A stretch of 64,000 nt of DNA from Catonia carolina (lineage: Eukaryota > Arthropoda > Insecta > Hemiptera > Achilidae). Each line of letters begins with the position of its first letter. The first letter of the stretch is position 1. Shown piece after piece: positions 44,085 to 54,819 of this stretch. The notes below the pieces were generated by a model. It was not told the origin of the DNA, searched no databases, and saw nothing but the letters and a program-made list of their open reading frames with translations. The stretch lies in contig JAQMRL010000008.1 in NCBI GenBank assembly GCA_035578175.1, positions 59,762,541 to 59,826,540 of the forward strand, read 5' to 3'. A program made the position numbers and the translations under genes.

Positions 44085-44639
44085 AATTTTTAATTCACAT
44101 AAGGTTTATCAGTTAAATTGAACTTTATATTTTATTTATTTTAAATTACAATTATCACTATCTTTTATTTTTATTATTTTACAATATTTTTAAGATTTTT
44201 ATTTAAGAAAATATTACTATTAAACGTTAATTTTACCTTTAGTAAAAATGTGTATCATTCCATTATTTTATTGTTCTACAAAAATGTACCTACTTTTATT
44301 CAGTTTCAATAAATTTGTGAACTTCTAATATGATAGATTTTTTTTAAATAATAGGCGATTTAATGATTTTTTTGTATTGTTTCTTTAGTTTTAAACGTTA
44401 GGCTTGGTTTAGTTTAGTTAACTAGGTCAGAAAGCTGAAAATACATTAGTTATGTTTCACGCACAAAGACATATTTTGTACTTTTGTTAGGCATCTTAAA
44501 TAAAAAAAAAGATGAACCAAATTTTATTAAATTTGTATGATAAAATTCATAAAATTATTCAACAGCTGAATTTAGAGCACAGGGTCAAATAGTATAAGTC
44601 ATGTAAAATTTTTGATCAAAATAGTATAAGTCATGCATC

Positions 44640-45335
44640 TCTGTAAATATTAAAAGTTTTATAACTTCAGTCACACACAACAATTCATTGTTAAATAATC
44701 ATATTAATAATCATTAAGTTAAATGTAATTGATGTTTTTAAAAAATTAGAATCAATAAAATGTGTCTTCTTCCAAAACAAGGTTAGGCATACCTCTGTTC
44801 CTAAATTATATATACATATTGATGTCCTTCAAGTATCTCGCATATCACATTTCATTGATATCCTTTTCATCTTAGGTCTACCAACGTATCTCTTCCTTTC
44901 CTTTCCTTCTAAGCATACCGTCGCACTTGCAGAGATATTCTTTAAGCTGACATTCTTTCCATGTCCATGGCTCCAAACTTCACGATATTCTTGTACGGTT
45001 ATAACATTTTTATAAAAAAATATGTAGTTACAATTTTTATAAACACGTTGTATAAAATAAAGAAGTTTTTGAAACGGATCAATGAATTTAAAATTAGGAA
45101 ATTTCACGTTCATTCTATTTGAGAACCTTAATTAGTTTAAAATTAAGTTAAAAACTACAGTTGTTATATTGCGGAATTAAACGAAATAAATATTGCTGAA
45201 CAGAATTAACTGAATGTTTTATAGAATGTAATGGCTTGACCTATTCATTACAAAAATATAAACATTTCTTTCATTAGATGTGTAATAATATAGACTGTAA
45301 AAATATTTAATACATTAACTACTTTTAAAATAATT
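44640..45335. other. Unannotated AT-rich stretch
   Basis: A 94-codon minus frame at 44829-45113 contains GRPKMKRISM, which echoes LINE tails ('GRP..KR'). It could be a further worn tail fragment, but nothing else in it agrees. Confidence 0.35.
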
Positions 45336-45336
45336 T

Positions 45337-45358
45337 TCGTCGTCGTCGTCGTCGTCTT
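45337..45358 (-). repeat. (GAC)n microsatellite at a LINE 3' end
   Basis: About six GAC units on the minus strand, directly after the conserved 'cctaatccatgaa' end of the L1 relic. It marks the 3' terminus of the element. Confidence 0.85.
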
Positions 45359-45867
45359 CATGGATTAGGCTATTCAAGCCTGTTCCGGCGTCCATCTTTT
45401 CCTCGGCCTACCAATATTTCTCTTTCCGATTGGTTTATAGAGCAGCGCAGATCGAGGGAGGCGGTCTTGTGACATTCTTACAACATGATCTGACCAATTT
45501 TTCCTGTAGGTTCTCAATATGCTCAAGAGTGGCTGGGCATCACACTCTCTCCTTATCTCCTCATTTCGGATTCTATCCTCTCTTGTACAACCTTTTTCCT
45601 GCCTCAGGAATCGCATTTCTGCTGCCTGAATTTTTGATTCTTGTTTCTTTGTAAGGACCCATGTCTCGCTTCCATAAGCCAATGCTGGGATCGCCATTAC
45701 TTTATAAAATTTGAGCAGGGTGTTTTTTCTAGCTCTACTCCTGAGGGATCGGTATAATTATTGCCCCACATATCATGTTGAATCTCGATATTTTTTGTTG
45801 AGGATCCCGGTCATAATCATGCGTTATGTCACATCCCAAGTATTTAAAATTTGACACTTGCTCCAAG
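45337..45867 (-). pseudogene. LINE reverse transcriptase C-terminal relic with 3' tail (family L1)
   Basis: Minus strand from 45867: LEQVSNFKYLGCDITHDYD, a worn stretch with one frameshift near 45715, then MAIPALAYGSETWVLTKKQE, AAEMRFLRQEKG, RIRNEEIRRE, YRKNWSDHVVRMSQDRLPRS and GKRNIGRPRKRW, then 'aggcttgaatagcctaatcc', 'atgaag' and a (GAC)n tail (45337-45358). The 107-codon frame from YGSETW to the tail is uninterrupted, making this the best-preserved L1 relic. The catalytic domain is missing, as expected from 5' truncation during target-primed reverse transcription. Confidence 0.85.
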
Positions 45868-45869
45868 AT

Positions 45870-46415
45870 TTTTTAAAATAATTTTAATTTAGTAAATTAT
45901 CAACCATTGATAAATGTTTAGTACCATCTAAACGATTTACTGTATGAAACAAAATTTGACCCATAAATTCTTCATCATATTTTATTCCTTTTATACTTAA
46001 CCTAATTTTTTTCCATTAAACCATTAAGCTACTGCAATATCACGAATTCTATTAAAGTTAATAACTTTAATTAGTTGTAATGAAATATAACTTAACTAAA
46101 TTAAACAAAATAATTCTAGTTTAACATTATACATTTAAAATTTAATGGGTTTAAATTAAATTAATAGTAGTGTACAGTCATTTAAAAAAATATATTAATG
46201 AAATTTAAATGAATCAGTCAGTTCAGAAAGCCAATAAGTTAAAATTTTACATTTTTTTTAGTGCATTTTAAAACTAAATGAATATAAACACACCTACCAT
46301 TTCTGCAAAAACACATAAATCTGGCTTTCCTTAAGTAATATATAACACTAAGAAAATACTTGTCCTTAAAGACATAAAGCGTTTCCTTCTAATTAGTTAA
46401 AGAAAGTGGATGTTC
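45870..46415. other. Unannotated AT-rich stretch
   Basis: No recognisable feature. Confidence 0.45.
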
Positions 46416-46419
46416 TTTT

Positions 46420-46689
46420 GAACCTTAAGCTCTACTTTCTAGTGGAAGAGGTATACAAAGATTCTATGCAAAAATCTTTTTAAGGTGTATAACTACTATC
46501 TATGACAACAATGAAGAACGTGAATAGCCCTGAAAATCAACAACTTTTGTTCTTGAACCTTAAGCTCTACTTTCTAGTGGAAGAGGTATACAAAGATTCT
46601 ATGCAAAAATCTTTTTAAGGTGTATAACTACTATCTATGACAACAATGAAGAACGTGAATAGCCCTGAAAATCAACAATTTTTGTTCTT
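46420..46689. repeat. Tandem duplication, two 135-bp units
   Basis: Unit 1 is 46420-46554 and unit 2 is 46555-46689. Both begin 'gaaccttaagctctac' and agree at every position except a C/T near the end ('caacaacttt' versus 'caacaatttt') and the last base or two. Such near-identity in neutral AT-rich DNA points to a very recent event, or to an assembly duplication. Confidence 0.9.
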
Positions 46690-46694
46690 AAAGT

Positions 46695-47108
46695 TAAGAA
46701 TTTCAATTTTTAATACTGCAGAAAGCTATTTTAAGTAATAATGTAAACTACTGAAATAAATAAATGAACACTATTGTACAGCACCATTTTCTTCTGGTCT
46801 AACAACGTGTTTTACAGAAAAGAACGTAAGGTAAAATTTTACTCCAATTTATTTCAGTAACACCTTAAGTCTAATGTTTTTTTCAAACAAATGGCTTGTC
46901 TTTAAAAAGACAAAAGTATACCTTATACAGAAGGGGACAGCCCTCTGTACAATTTATATTTTTTAATAATTTTTTAATTAAAACTTAATTCCTAGATTAA
47001 AAGTTTTTTAATTTTTTTTCATAAGTTAGTTTTCTTGACTTATGAGCTTTCTGAAATGACCGATTCAAATTATGTGAATACCATTTTTTTATAATTTAGT
47101 CTATGCTT
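46695..47108. other. Unannotated AT-rich stretch
   Basis: A tract 'cttgtctttaaaaagacaaaag' (46895-46916) echoes the end of the MITE at 61244, but no paired end is convincing. Confidence 0.35.
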
Positions 47109-47112
47109 TTAC

Positions 47113-47420
47113 ATACCCGGTCGGTCTAGTGGTAAAGTCGCCGCCGCGAATCAGCTGTTTAACTGCTGATTTTTGGAGACGAAGATTCCTGGTTTTAATC
47201 CTAATAAAGGTAGTTACTTTTAAACGGAATTTAGTACTAGGCTTATACACAGTGGTTATTGGTGTTCTTTGATAGTTGGAATTTAATTAACCATATTGTC
47301 TCAAGGGTGGTCGGCCTGACTTTAAACGTCATTCATACCATCCTCATCTCATCGGATCAAAAGGTTGCTATTGGTCTTAAAAATTAACAGATTGCAACGC
47401 AACCACCTTAGGAATTGAAA
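47113..47420 (+). mobile_element. Family A SINE
   Basis: Head 'tacccggtcggtctagtggt' with a worn B box 'ggttttaatcc' (47192-47202). The body is diverged, with a small internal deletion around 47310-47325. It ends 'ttaggaattgaaaaac'. Confidence 0.8.
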
Positions 47421-47424
47421 AACT

Positions 47425-48495
47425 GTAGCTCCTTGGAAAGATATAGAACTAGTACGTATTGTTTTAGAGTAGTGTCCCAATTTGTACTTTATAAGTCAAT
47501 TAGTCGAATTACAAGTTTTTAAGTTTTCAATTCACCGCAGTAGAAAAAAATTAGTACCAAATTTTAACTGTTTATATTATTGGAAAGGTAAAGAATTATT
47601 GACTTTTCAGTCAGTTAGAGTTTACGCCTTTATACGAGCCTATAAATATTCAATGGTTCAGCAAAATAAAAATCTTAGTGAAATAAGAATCGGAAGAGAG
47701 ATTTCTGATTTAATGATCTCTCTTGTTAGGAGTTTTTAAAATAAGAATAAAAATTAAAAATAACTTAATAAAAAAGTTATTCCAAGCGGACTGACGAGAT
47801 TCCAAGGCCGGACGCTGATCCCATCTTCGTCTATTGAAATTATTACGAGATCCAGCAGAGCTGATTACTCGCGTGTGGCCTCTTATTTTTCTAGCTCTTA
47901 AAGATTCGCGATAATGTTACACACTTTTAATAAACAATTTACATCTATTTATTTATTTTTTATTCATGAAATCTACTGGTAAATTTTCATTACGTAACTT
48001 CTAACTAATTCCAAAATTGTTTTTCAATTGGTGCAAAATGTTAACACTTAAAATTTATTAAACTGCAATTTATTTCTTAATTAAATGTATGTAATTTTTT
48101 TGCCATCAGTCTCTGGACTGATTTGGTGCAGTTATCCAAGCTGTTCTATCTTGCACAAATCGTTTCATATCAACGTACACTCCAAAGATAGTGCTTTCAG
48201 AAATGTTTTCTAATCTGTAAATTAATGTTTGTAGTGAGTAAGCTGTTTTTTAATTCCAAATTTTTTAATTCCTACTTTGAGATATAAATTTTATCTTCAG
48301 TCAAAATAATTATTTTTGACCGCGTAGTTGATTCATCCGGCATACTTTTCTTTTCTTTAACTGAAAGCCCTGATTCGATTACCAGCATAAACGATAAAAT
48401 TTGTTCCATCAATACTATGATTCTGAACGCCAAGTAAGTAAGATTATTACCAAGTAATTTAATACAATTTTTATTTATAGATAAATAAACTAAAA
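47425..48495. other. Unannotated stretch with repeat G copy 2
   Basis: 48105-48175 matches repeat G (25547-25640). The 85-codon frame at 47482-47739 shows no domain. No other feature. Confidence 0.4.
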
Positions 48496-48500
48496 ATATT

Positions 48501-48890
48501 CCCGTAACGGGCAGGTGGAGTTTGAATTTTTTCTACATTATCAGCTAGTTCTAGGGCTACAAAAATTAGTTTCTTATCACATTGTCAGCCAATTACACGA
48601 GTGAAATATTTAGGAATAGAAGATGTGTAGATGTAAAAGAATCTAGTCAGAGTTATCTCGTCTGAGAGTTACGAATTTCATAAAACAGCCAGACTCTGTG
48701 GTGAATGAAGTCAAGGTGTCATTTGCAGGGTGGAAAATAGATTCCTTCAGAGGACTTGGCATGCTGATAAGGATACTTTTCTTCTTAGTGAGGAAGGCAA
48801 CAGTAAACCACTTCACTCTAAGTTTTATTTAATAAAGCCTCTAAAGGTTCAAAACAATCTTTTGGCTAATGACGTAAACAAACAATGACG
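48501..48890 (+). mobile_element. Family C retroposon, full length
   Basis: From 'cccgtaacgggcaggtggag' to 'gacgtaaacaaacaatgacg'. The shared frame is broken in this copy. Confidence 0.85.
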
Positions 48891-48970
48891 TAACAAACTG
48901 AACATAAAAAATGTATATTTTGTTTTATTTAAAATTTTAGGGCATCGACTTGTGTTTTAAAATATTTTAA

Positions 48971-49045
48971 CTGGCTGCCTCCGTAGGGTAGTGGTAACGC
49001 GCTAGCTTACAACGCGGAGGTCTCGTGTTCAATTCCCAGTTAGAG
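48971..49045 (+). mobile_element. tRNA-like SINE head or tRNA pseudogene
   Basis: A box-like TAGGGTAGTGGTAACGC (48982-48998) and B box-like GTGTTCAATTCCC (49026-49038) at tRNA spacing. The acceptor stem does not close (5' GGCTGCC against 3' sequence) and the anticodon stem pairs poorly, so this is not a working tRNA. 'gaaccgactgttgaagttag' follows and may be a SINE body. Not clearly family B. Confidence 0.45.
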
Positions 49046-49049
49046 TCTG

Positions 49050-49550
49050 GAAATTATTACAAGTTAGAACCGACTGTTGAAGTTAGATAACCCATCGTTT
49101 AGTCTCTAATAACCAAGAAGTTGATACGACTGTAATAAAATTAAAATAAAACAATTAACTGATTAACGATTAACTATAGTGTGTTTTAGGTAACGTTTGT
49201 TCATTTAAAGATAAATATTTGTAGTAAGGTAGTTTAAGTTTTTGTGAATAGTTCGGTTGTTTTAATGTGCAATAAAGTAATGAAATAATTCCTGAATAGG
49301 TATTGAAAAATTTGAACTTGTTACTTAACCTTGTTTCCCTTGTTACTTAATAATGTTAATAATAAATTAAAAAAATGGTTTCCCTTGTTACTTAATAATC
49401 AATGTGAAACAAATAACGAATGTTCTTATTTACATTAAAGAAACGTAAGTAAATTATTATTCAGAAGTTTACATTTATTAGTAAGGTAATATATATATAT
49501 ATATAAAGATTCTTAAGTTTAAGAAGCCAACTATTAAAGATAATATTTAA
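49050..49550. other. Unannotated stretch with a 22-bp direct repeat and (TA)n
   Basis: A 22-bp block starting 'gtttcccttgttacttaata' occurs at 49333-49354 and again at 49378-49399. A (TA)n tract lies at about 49490-49505. Confidence 0.7.
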
Positions 49551-49554
49551 TTTT

Positions 49555-49692
49555 ACTTTCTCTTACCCTATATGAATTTGATTATATAGGGGAAGCAAAG
49601 TATTGTGTTCATATCGATTTTTTAAATCGGTTTGTCGCCGGACATACATGTTTCCGCGTAACCCACAAACATGTTTTTAGCGTTTGGTTAGC

Positions 49693-49723
<31 letters not shown>

Positions 49724-50325
49724 TGAACAAATACCTCAAGAACGGAATATCGTACGAAGTTGAAACTTAAAACTTAAGTTATGTACTTCTAGGAAACCGA
49801 ACACGAACATTTTCATCAAAATCGGTGTACCGGAAGTATAACCTAATTTATTCGTGCGGTTTTTTTCTTTTTTGTGATATTCTCAAAAGCGGCTCTTAAG
49901 ATTTCTTTAAAAATTGCTTCATTTAATTCATTATGTATTTTCTACAAGATAAAGTGAGCGCCATATCTGTGCTGAAATTCTGGAGGGTGTGTTCTCAAGG
50001 AAAAAATGTTTTTTTTAAGATTGCAGTCTTAATATGTATTTTAGAGCAAAATCGTGTATAAGTTAATTAAAATATAGAAATTTAAAACCCTACGGCTTTT
50101 ATTTGTATTGTTTTTTTGTATAAAGTTTAATTTAGCATCAATTAGTTTTTTGTATTTTTATGTTCTACTTATAGGTTGATGTTCATTTTGCGTCATTCAC
50201 TCATGAGTATAATTAGGTTATGTTTTTCATATGATATTGTTTACTCATGATTAAACATAGTTTAAATTGTTTTAATTTACATGGGGAAGAGAAAGTCGTA
50301 TGAGTGTTTTATACAAGTTTTTTAA
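49555..50325 (+). mobile_element. Family D repeat, near full length, diverged
   Basis: Starts 'actttctcttaccctatatg', (GT)n at 49690-49717, ends 'gagtgttttatacaagtttt' (50301-50320). Several internal deletions make it about 770 bp. Older than the copies at 37045 and 55795. Confidence 0.8.
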
Positions 50326-50329
50326 AAAT

Positions 50330-51395
50330 ATTTTAGGTGAATTTATTTATAATGACTAAATAATTGAAAATATAATTAAATTTGATTAAAAAGTTGAAAT
50401 TCAAACTTTACATTGCAGAGAAATAGTTGTTGCACACCGGGTAAAATATTATTGCTATAGGCCTACTCTATTCCATGGAACCCTCCAGCGCGTCAAAACA
50501 TAAAAATGTATAAGTTGTGATTGAACTTAGCGCGATCCATTCGAGTTACAAAAAAATGTTCTATGCTTATCAGACGAAACTTGCTATATACTAATTGAAA
50601 CATACTCTAAATACAAACACGCCAGTACTAGTAAAAAGAATTCATAGAGTAGGCCTATTATAAAAACATCCGGTTTGTCGCCGGTTGTTTTGACTGAAAG
50701 CGTTGGTAGATTGTATCATGATTACGCATCCTTTTCTCGGACTTTTAACCCGTAGTCTGTTTAGACTACTGGTGCACGGTTTCATGGCATAGAGTATAGT
50801 TTGTTTTATTAATAATAATTGTTAATGTATGGGTAAATTATAATAATTATTAATTAAATGTATAGTATATTTAAAACAGATTTTTGTTCCCTTCTAATTG
50901 AGTTTAATATTTTATTTAAAATTTAGATTATATTCCGTTTAAATACTGCTGTAATTATGCACTGTAAAATGCATAATATGAATACATACTATTGTTTACA
51001 GTATTTCACTGTACGGGTTTGTATTCAAATTAACAATAACGTAAATGGTGGGAACCGAAAACTGGTTTGGTTTTATGATTTCTTGCTATGATTAAACGTA
51101 TTGTGGAAATGTATGTTTTAAAAAGCCTATAAACCTAGTTTAATTTTACACATAAAGAAGGTCTATGTAGTTAAAGCGGAAACAATTATTAATAGCTCTG
51201 TATTTAGTACGCTTTAGATTATTTTGCATATTGTTTACAAACCGATTTATGGTATCTGATAACTAACTAAAAGTTAATAATATTCATTTTATGCATTGAT
51301 CTACTAAGTTTGCAATTTTAATTTTGCATTTTATCCCTGAATTATGATATGGGAACATTTGCTATTGTCGTCATGCTGTACAGTATATTTTTTGA
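50330..51395. other. Unannotated AT-rich stretch
   Basis: No recognisable feature. Confidence 0.45.
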
Positions 51396-51399
51396 TTCT

Positions 51400-51565
51400 A
51401 CAGTATCATGCGGAGGAATCATAGGAATCATCTCATCATACGGTCTTGGGTTCGAATCCCATTCAGGCACGGCATATTTTCATACGTTACAAAAAATTAT
51501 TTCATCTTTCACCGTCTGCATTAGCAGTAATTGCAGAACAGTCGGTCGTTAAACCAAAAAAAAGA
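51400..51565 (+). mobile_element. Family B SINE, same subfamily as 19503
   Basis: B box GGGTTCGAATCCC (51449-51461), body 'ggcacggcatattttcatac' identical to that at 19579-19598, 3' end 'cagaacagtcggtcgttaaa' and a short A-rich tail. The A-box half of the head is replaced by unrelated or worn sequence. Confidence 0.85.
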
Positions 51566-51667
51566 ATGTACAGTAGTTAATAATTTATTTGCTTTTTCTG
51601 AACGTAAATTGCGAATTGGGAAAATTTTGAAGGCTAATAATTTTCTCCATTTTGTATATACGTATTT

Positions 51668-52065
51668 GCCCATAACGGGCAGGTGGAGTGTTAATTAATT
51701 GCACTCGATCTGTTGGTTCCAGGGCTACAAAAAATATTTCTATTTCTTATCACATAGTCAGCCAATTATATGACTGAACTATTTAAGAACAGAAGAGGTA
51801 GAGGTGTAAAAGACACTAGTCAGAGTTACCTCCTGTGATAGTGATGAATTTCATTATACAGACAGACTCTGTGGTGAATGAAGTAAAGGTGTCATTTACA
51901 GGATGGAAAATGGGTCCTTTTTGGAGGGCCTGGCATGCTGATATGCATACTTTTTCACTCGGTGAGGAAGGCAATAGTAATCCACCTCTCTCCTCGTTTT
52001 TACTTAATAAAACCGCTCTAGAGGTTCAAACCAGCTTTTCGGCTATTGACCTAAACAACAACACA
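51668..52065 (+). mobile_element. Family C retroposon, full length
   Basis: From 'gcccataacgggcaggtgga' to 'gacctaaacaacaacacata'. The shared frame is open from 51835 (MIVMNFIIQTDSVVNEVKVSF...) for 90 codons, ending beyond the element. Confidence 0.9.
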
Positions 52066-52069
52066 TATG

Positions 52070-52405
52070 TTTATACATATTTTTGTCTTTGTTTAGTAAC
52101 AATATAACTTTATTTTTATACAACATGCCGTATTTATCATGTACGTTTTACTGTTTCCGTCTTGATTTAGGAAATCACTCAGTAGCAATCCTTCGCCGTA
52201 GTTTTAGATCAGATCTCTAGTCCACAGCATCTTTTTAATATCCTTTGTGGATTTCGTGGTTGGTGTTCGAATGACAATGTTTGTATCTCATGATTGTTGC
52301 GATTTGTTAATTTTGAATGGAACGTGTGCATAATTTGTTAATGGTTATATCCTCCACTATTTGAGGATATTTTTATAGTTGTGAACCCTTTTTTTGTCTT
52401 TAATT
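52070..52405. other. Unannotated stretch
   Basis: Nothing recognisable. Confidence 0.4.
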
Positions 52406-52407
52406 TT

Positions 52408-52623
52408 TACTAGCACAGCCCGTGCTGCTTCGCTAGCAAAACATGTGTAGGACTTAATCACTTTTTTTTAATATATAAGTAACAGATATTGTCTAGCTGC
52501 CAGATCGACTGTGTACATACTCCAACGTACACACATACACAAAACATTTTGATATACTCCCCCGCTTACGTCTCTCCCCTTTCAACTATTTACAAAGTCG
52601 TACTTGTACTTTAACTAAAGTGT

Positions 52624-52681
<58 letters not shown>

Positions 52682-52972
52682 GCCGTTTTGATAATTTCCT
52701 CCGCGTACATCTCTCGTCGTATCAAACCCCTTCGTCTCTACTTCAACAGCGATACCTGCGTACATGTACACACACACACATATACATATTTATGAAAATC
52801 TTCATTAGAGTCCTTAGGGTTATCATTTTTTGAAAATTGAAAAAAAATAAAATGTTGTCAATATAAACACGAATATGCTGTCAAAATTTCTTGAAAATCC
52901 GTTAAGTAGTTTCGGAAGTTAGCCCGCACAAAAAAAAACACTTTATCTTTATAATATTAGTATAGATTACGG
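52408..52972 (+). mobile_element. Interspersed repeat with (CA)n core
   Basis: Begins 'actagcacagcccgtgctgc' and ends 'cctttataatattagtatag'-like ('ttataatattagtatagatt', 52950-52969). Similar opening and closing phrases are, from memory, widespread in insect repeats often assigned to RTE-like or Helitron-like groups. A (CA)n microsatellite occupies about 52624-52678. The segment 'cttgaaaatccgttaagtag' also fits that repeat type. Class is unassigned. Confidence 0.45.
52624..52678. repeat. (CA)n microsatellite
   Basis: About 27 CA units with one G interruption (near 52648). Confidence 0.95.
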
Positions 52973-52974
52973 TA

Positions 52975-53130
52975 CTACCCATTGAGCTGCACAAATTCCG
53001 TAAATATTATTTAACTGACGGTAAGGAACTTTTTTAAAGAGAAGAGGAACTTAGTGATACAATCTCCGTATAGAACTACGGGTGTTATCCGTTACTCACA
53101 CCAAGAGGCCTTTGTTGTGGACCCTAAATT
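52975..53130 (+). repeat. Repeat F, uninterrupted copy (empty site)
   Basis: Matches the flanks of the family A SINE at 24822-25145: 'gaactacgggtgttatccgt' here (53072-53091) equals the two SINE flanks joined through one copy of the target. Confidence 0.7.
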
Positions 53131-53134
53131 TTCA

Positions 53135-53895
53135 TTTTAAACAAAGAAGTTAAATAATTTAAAGATAAAGTTTAAAATTTTTGGGAAAAAATAGTTTCAG
53201 GTAAAATTGTCTAGTCCTATAAAAAGTTTTCAATTATTTTTGTTTAAAATCAACAATGTTATACCTGTATCATAAATAAATTATTAAAGGAATGTAACTT
53301 TAAAAATTATAGCGGAATGTTTTCTAAATATTGTCACTATTTTAGGTGTATTTAATCTTGAAATATTTATTTTTTGATGTAAGATTTAAGGCTGCTTGAT
53401 GGTTAAATGCAAAGTAAAAGTGAAACTTAATGTTAGATGGTTTTTTGTAAAGAATATTTCTGTTTCACCTCAGGACTTAGGTACGTATATAAAAAACAAA
53501 AAGGATTCTATTTTAGAATATCCCGTATGTACGTTTCTACTGTAGCATATGTGTGGGATGAAAATTTCATACGAATTTGTTTTGTATGAACAAAAGGTAA
53601 ACTTTTTATATTAATAAAAAAAGAGATACATTAAACTGTGCATAACATGGCGAAAGGCACATTTTAGAGAATGTCAACATTATGAAAATTAGCTTTAAAA
53701 TTTTTATGCCCCGGAAAACATTATTTTCGTTTTTCTAAATATCTACGTGTTCATTTTAAAAATTACCTTGTGTTGTCTTAAATTATTGAGTAGTTTTTAC
53801 ATTATTGGTTACTAACTGTACAATATTAGCCTAACACTCTTTCTAATAGACTAGTAGTATACAAAGAAATTGTTTTTACTTCGGTCATTAGAATA
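53135..53895. other. Unannotated AT-rich stretch
   Basis: No recognisable feature. Confidence 0.45.
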
Positions 53896-53898
53896 GTT

Positions 53899-54112
53899 AA
53901 CCCACCGAGTTGGTTCAGTGGGAAAGTCGTCGCCGCGAGTCAGCTGTATGCCAACTAAAGTACAAAGACGACAGTTTCGTGGTTCAAATCCTAGTAAAGG
54001 TAGTTGAGTAGTTACTTTTGTGCGGATTTCAATACTAGATAATAGTTATTGGTATACTTTCATGGTTGGGGTTCAGTTAACCATACTTTCTCAGGAATGG
54101 TTGGCCTGAGTT
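53899..54112 (+). mobile_element. Family A SINE, 3'-truncated, fused to family D
   Basis: Head 'aacccaccgagttggttcag' and B box GGTTCAAATCC (53980-53990). The body runs to 'ggttggcctgagtttgta' and then stops. Sequence from about 54120 is family D. The 3' third and tail are missing, so this is either a deletion joining two repeats or truncation by D insertion. Confidence 0.8.
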
Positions 54113-54114
54113 TG

Positions 54115-54815
54115 TAACACTTCATTTTCCCAAAAAAACTCGTTTTTACCGATTGGTCTCTCTCTCTCTCTCTCTCTCCTTTCCCTCTCTCCATTTCTAT
54201 CTCTCGTCCCCTCCCTCTTCCTCCTCCGTGAGTGTGTTTGTGATTATCTTACGAATTTAAAACTTGTAACTTAAGTTAGGTACCACTTGGGAACCTGAAA
54301 CCAACATTTTCATCAAAATCGGTTAACCGAAAGTAGTTGTTTGTTCGTCCTATTTTTTCCAAAACGGCTCTTACGATTTGTTTTTTAATCACCTTATTTA
54401 CTACATTTTTTTTGATCTACAAGATAGAGTTAGCGGCATATTTGCTGAAATTTTGGTAGGCTGGGGTCTTATAATTTTTTTCATATTGCATCCTTAATAT
54501 GTATTTTACACAAAAGCGTAACTTTATAATATGATTAAAGTTGTAGAAAGTTAACAAACCTGTTACTTTTATTTTAAGTATTTGTTTCTTCTACGGAGCT
54601 TACTTTAGTGTTAATTAGTGATTTTTTTGTATATTTATGTCTATCAAAGGTTTATTTTAATTTAGCGCCATTCACTCGTGATTAAAATTACGTTACATTT
54701 TTCATTTTTAATTGTTTACTAATGATTAAAAATATGACCTATTAGGTTATACGAATATTTTTCTTTATTTAAATTGGTAAGTGAAAGTCGTGTGAGTATT
54801 TAACACATAATTTTT
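54115..54815 (+). mobile_element. Family D repeat, 5'-truncated, with (CT)n
   Basis: Begins in 'ttcccaaaaaaactcgtttt' and has a (CT)n tract (54154-54177) where other copies have (GT)n. It ends with 'agtatttaacacataatttt' (54797-54816). Diverged. Confidence 0.75.
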
Positions 54816-54819
54816 TATA

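Larger units (their letters stand above)
41802..44634 (+). mobile_element. Candidate DNA transposon with AGTATAAGTCA module arrays
   Basis: Five direct modules of the form TTGGTnAAAATAGTATAAGTC lie at the left (41802, 41829, 41882, 41971, 42031), one inverted module at 41994-42015, and two at the right (44582, 44611). The words 'agtataagtc' or near matches occur nowhere else that I saw in the window. A decayed gene of a transposase-like family (next entry) lies between them. Clusters of short subterminal repeats flanking such a gene are how many DNA transposons present binding sites to their transposase. No clear terminal inverted repeat or target duplication was found, so the exact ends are unknown. 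Confidence 0.5.

Noticed and set aside
44829..45113. LINE tail from the GRPKMKR residues
   Set aside because: Only one short motif agrees and the preceding residues do not follow any known tail order.
46340..46930. A MITE bounded by 'cttgtccttaaagac' and 'cttgtctttaaaaagac'
   Set aside because: The two phrases are in the same orientation and self-complementary (TGTCTTTAAAAAGACA). Similarity to the 61244 element is limited to one word.
48971..49045. Functional tRNA gene
   Set aside because: A and B boxes are present but the acceptor and anticodon stems do not pair properly, so I list it as a tRNA-like relic.
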